Source: an uncultured Actinomycetes bacterium (GTDB lineage: Bacteria > Actinomycetota > Acidimicrobiia > Acidimicrobiales > Microtrichaceae). Taken from it: DNA of 6,268 bases. The stretch spans positions 1 to 6,268 of the forward strand of contig CAIYXG010000184.1 in assembly GCA_903930035.1 (NCBI GenBank), written 5' to 3'. This document shows positions 4,839-6,268 of the stretch, one piece after another; position 1 is the stretch's first letter; every line of letters begins with the position of its first letter. The position numbers were made by a program, and so were the translations under genes. The notes under the pieces are model-generated. The model was not told the origin of the DNA. It saw only the letters and a list, made by a program, of their open reading frames with translations, and made no database searches.

Positions 4839-6033
4839 CAAGCGCAGGTCGACGATCGCTGCCGTCGTCGGGGTCGTCGGGATCCTGTTCCTCGGCTGGC
4901 TCCTGATCCGCAACATCGGTCTGCCCGAGGGCCGGCCGCTCACGACCCTCAGCCCGCAGGGCGAGAAGTCCCAGGACATCCAGAACCTCATCATCCCGGT
5001 GTTCATCGTCGCCGGCCTCGTGTTCATCGTGGTCGAGGTCGGGATCATCTGGATGGTCACCCGGTTCCGCCGCAACAAGGACGACAAGGACGGCGTCGAC
5101 GAGCCCGAGCAGGTCCACGGCAACACGCCGCTCGAGATCGGCTGGACCGTCGTGCCGGCGCTGCTGCTCGCCGTGCTGGCGGTGTTCAACGTCCAGACGA
5201 TCGTGGCGATGGACGACGCCAGCCCCGACGCGCTGCAGGTCAAGGTCATCGGACAGCAGTGGTGGTGGGAGTACCGCTACGACCTCGACGGCGACGGCAA
5301 GTACGAGATCATCACGGCCAACGAGGCCGCCATCCCGGTCGGTCGGGACACCGTGTTCAGCATCCAGTCCAACGACGTGATCCACTCGTTCTGGATCCCG
5401 GCGCTGAACGGCAAGAAGGACGCCGTCCCGGGCCGTACGCACCAGCTGGTGCTGCAGGCCAAGAAGGCCGGCATCTACCAGGGCCAGTGCACCGAGTTCT
5501 GCGGCCTCTCGCACGGTGTCATGCGGATGCAGGTCAAGGCTCTGCCGCCCGCCGAGTACGAGGCGTGGGTCACGCAGATGACCTCGGTGCCCGCCGAGCC
5601 GAGGACCGCCGACGAGAAGGCCGGCCAGGAGATCTTCGTGGGCCAGTGCGCCCGCTGCCACCAGGTCAACGGCCTGCTCCCGACCTCCAAGGCCCCGTAC
5701 ACCTACAAGGCCATGCCGGTGCAGGACTACGGCAAGCTGACCAAGACGTCGCTGGCCTCCCGCAACGCCCCCAACCTGACCAAGTTCATGACCAGGGACT
5801 ACTTCATCGGCGGCCTCTACCCGCTGTACCTGGACAACAAGGAGTACAAGGGCGACGCCAACGCACAGGTCATGCCGAAGGGCGTGCCCAACGTCAACAT
5901 GATCCGGTCGTGGCTCCGCAACCCTGCAGAGATCAAGCCCATGAACCCTGACAACAACCAGGGCATGCCGAACCTGGGCCTGAGCGAGGAGCAGATCGAC
6001 CAGCTCACTGCCTACCTCCTCACCCTCAAGTAG
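4831..6033 (+). CDS. ctaC: Cytochrome c oxidase subunit II with fused C-terminal cytochrome c domain
   Basis: Electron-entry subunit of the oxidase (400 aa). The N-terminal hydrophobic segment (about 8-27) has no lipobox cysteine, so it is a signal anchor or a non-lipoprotein signal. The two subunit II helices follow (about 52-77, 103-125). The periplasmic cupredoxin domain (about 135-250) has the aromatic stretch W144-W145-W146-E-Y and a complete CuA site: H185, C220, E222, C224, H228, M231 (CxExCxxxHxxM). Residues 262-400 form a class I cytochrome c domain with C273-A-R-C276-H277 for covalent haem c; M379 in QGMPNLGLS is the likeliest axial ligand. About 100 residues separate the haem motif from that Met, including a Tyr-rich stretch near 324-340. 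Haem c would receive electrons from a donor, pass them to CuA, then to CtaD. GTG at 4831 is supported by GAGG 6 nt upstream and overlaps the previous gene. The fused haem suits an oxidase using its own tethered cytochrome. Confidence 0.95.
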   Translation: MGNKRRSTIAAVVGVVGILFLGWLLIRNIGLPEGRPLTTLSPQGEKSQDIQNLIIPVFIVAGLVFIVVEVGIIWMVTRFRRNKDDKDGVDEPEQVHGNTPLEIGWTVVPALLLAVLAVFNVQTIVAMDDASPDALQVKVIGQQWWWEYRYDLDGDGKYEIITANEAAIPVGRDTVFSIQSNDVIHSFWIPALNGKKDAVPGRTHQLVLQAKKAGIYQGQCTEFCGLSHGVMRMQVKALPPAEYEAWVTQMTSVPAEPRTADEKAGQEIFVGQCARCHQVNGLLPTSKAPYTYKAMPVQDYGKLTKTSLASRNAPNLTKFMTRDYFIGGLYPLYLDNKEYKGDANAQVMPKGVPNVNMIRSWLRNPAEIKPMNPDNNQGMPNLGLSEEQIDQLTAYLLTLK

Positions 6034-6046
6034 TCACTGCGACTAC
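6030..6046 (+). promoter_or_regulatory. Small hairpin over the ctaC stop codon
   Basis: GTAGTC (6030-6035) and GACTAC (6041-6046) form a 6-bp stem with a 5-nt loop that includes the TAG stop. No T-run follows, so it is not a clear terminator. It could act as an mRNA-processing or stability element between ctaC and ctaD. The rest of the 58-nt gap shows only the ctaD ribosome-binding site. Confidence 0.3.
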
Positions 6047-6091
6047 CTCGACGACCTAGCACCGCACTCCGCACGGCAACAAGGAAGACCC

Positions 6092-6268
6092 ATGGCGATT
6101 ACCGAGGAACGCCCTCCGCTCGAGCTCACCACCGGTGAGGACGAGGCACCGGCGACCCCGCCCTTCGGCGTGTTCACGCGACCGTCGGCCACCAGTGGCT
6201 GGCGCGGGTGGCTGTTCACCGTCGACCACAAGAAGATCGGCATCATGTACGGCGCCGTCTCCTTCCTG
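6092..6268 (+). CDS. ctaD: Cytochrome c oxidase subunit I (CtaD), N-terminal fragment, cut by window edge
   Basis: First 59 codons of the catalytic subunit I, which in full would hold haem a and the haem a3-CuB oxygen-reduction site. The fragment has an acidic, Pro-rich cytoplasmic N-terminus and then WRGWLFTVDHKKIGIMYG (37-54), the conserved lead into helix 1 of aa3-type subunit I. ATG at 6092 is preceded by AAGGAAG at 6081-6087, a good ribosome-binding site. The frame stays open to the window end. Its MAITEERP start resembles the MAMTETRP start of the subunit I-like gene upstream. None of the metal-ligand residues lie in the visible part, so catalytic competence is inferred from the strict DHKKIG match and its place directly after ctaC. 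Confidence 0.9.
   Translation, partial: MAITEERPPLELTTGEDEAPATPPFGVFTRPSATSGWRGWLFTVDHKKIGIMYGAVSFL

Noticed and set aside
3927..5249. 440-residue minus-strand open frame opposite the subunit IV-like gene and ctaC
   Set aside because: Its product is an Asp/His/Arg/Gly-rich shadow, typical of the antisense of GC-rich membrane-protein genes, while the plus strand encodes recognisable oxidase subunits.
4645..5661. 338-residue minus-strand open frame opposite ctaC
   Set aside because: It lies opposite the CuA domain and shows only low-complexity antisense composition.
1..6268. CRISPR array, tRNA/rRNA gene, insertion sequence or attachment site
   Set aside because: No regularly spaced repeats, RNA-gene signatures, transposase frames or terminal inverted repeats are seen; the window is almost filled by oxidase genes.

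Overview
The window is a GC-rich (roughly 70% by eye), tightly packed chromosomal segment devoted to building an aa3-type cytochrome c oxidase. It holds haem A biosynthesis genes followed by oxidase structural genes. The very high GC, GTG starts, possible leaderless promoters, and a subunit IV-like gene resembling actinobacterial CtaF suggest a high-GC actinomycete. The fused cytochrome c domain on subunit II is unlike the usual Mycobacterium/Streptomyces arrangement and points to a deeper lineage such as Acidimicrobiia. That placement is inference only; no taxonomic marker is present.

Layout. Minus strand, 1-600: the N-terminal 200 residues of haem A synthase (ctaA), running off the left edge. 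601-702: a divergent intergenic region with two adjacent perfect GC palindromes and a TANNNT box facing each way. Plus strand, 703-1611: ctaB (haem O synthase). 1612-1816: a gene-free stretch with a possible promoter and a hairpin-rich leader. The oxidase genes then follow on the plus strand: a subunit I-like membrane protein that lacks the redox-metal ligands (1817-3358), subunit III (ctaE, 3358-3942), a subunit IV (CtaF)-like protein with an extra membrane domain (3951-4838), subunit II with a C-terminal cytochrome c domain (ctaC, 4831-6033), and the first 59 codons of the apparently normal subunit I (ctaD, from 6092). Overlaps of 1 and 8 nt and a gap of 8 nt indicate one operon.

How the genes work together. 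CtaB farnesylates haem B to haem O and CtaA oxidises haem O to haem A, the cofactor of CtaD. CtaC takes electrons through its own haem c and CuA and passes them to CtaD. CtaE and the CtaF-like protein would pack against CtaD.

The most unusual element is the 513-residue subunit I homologue. It keeps the fold signatures of subunit I (the VPLQ-G-P-AFPR stretch, the PxVY helix, the C-terminal LEW-RS tail). It has only three histidines, none at a haem a, haem a3 or CuB ligand position, and its proton-channel residues are also replaced. It looks like a catalytically dead, full-length paralogue kept in the same operon as the real oxidase, probably with a structural or assembly role.
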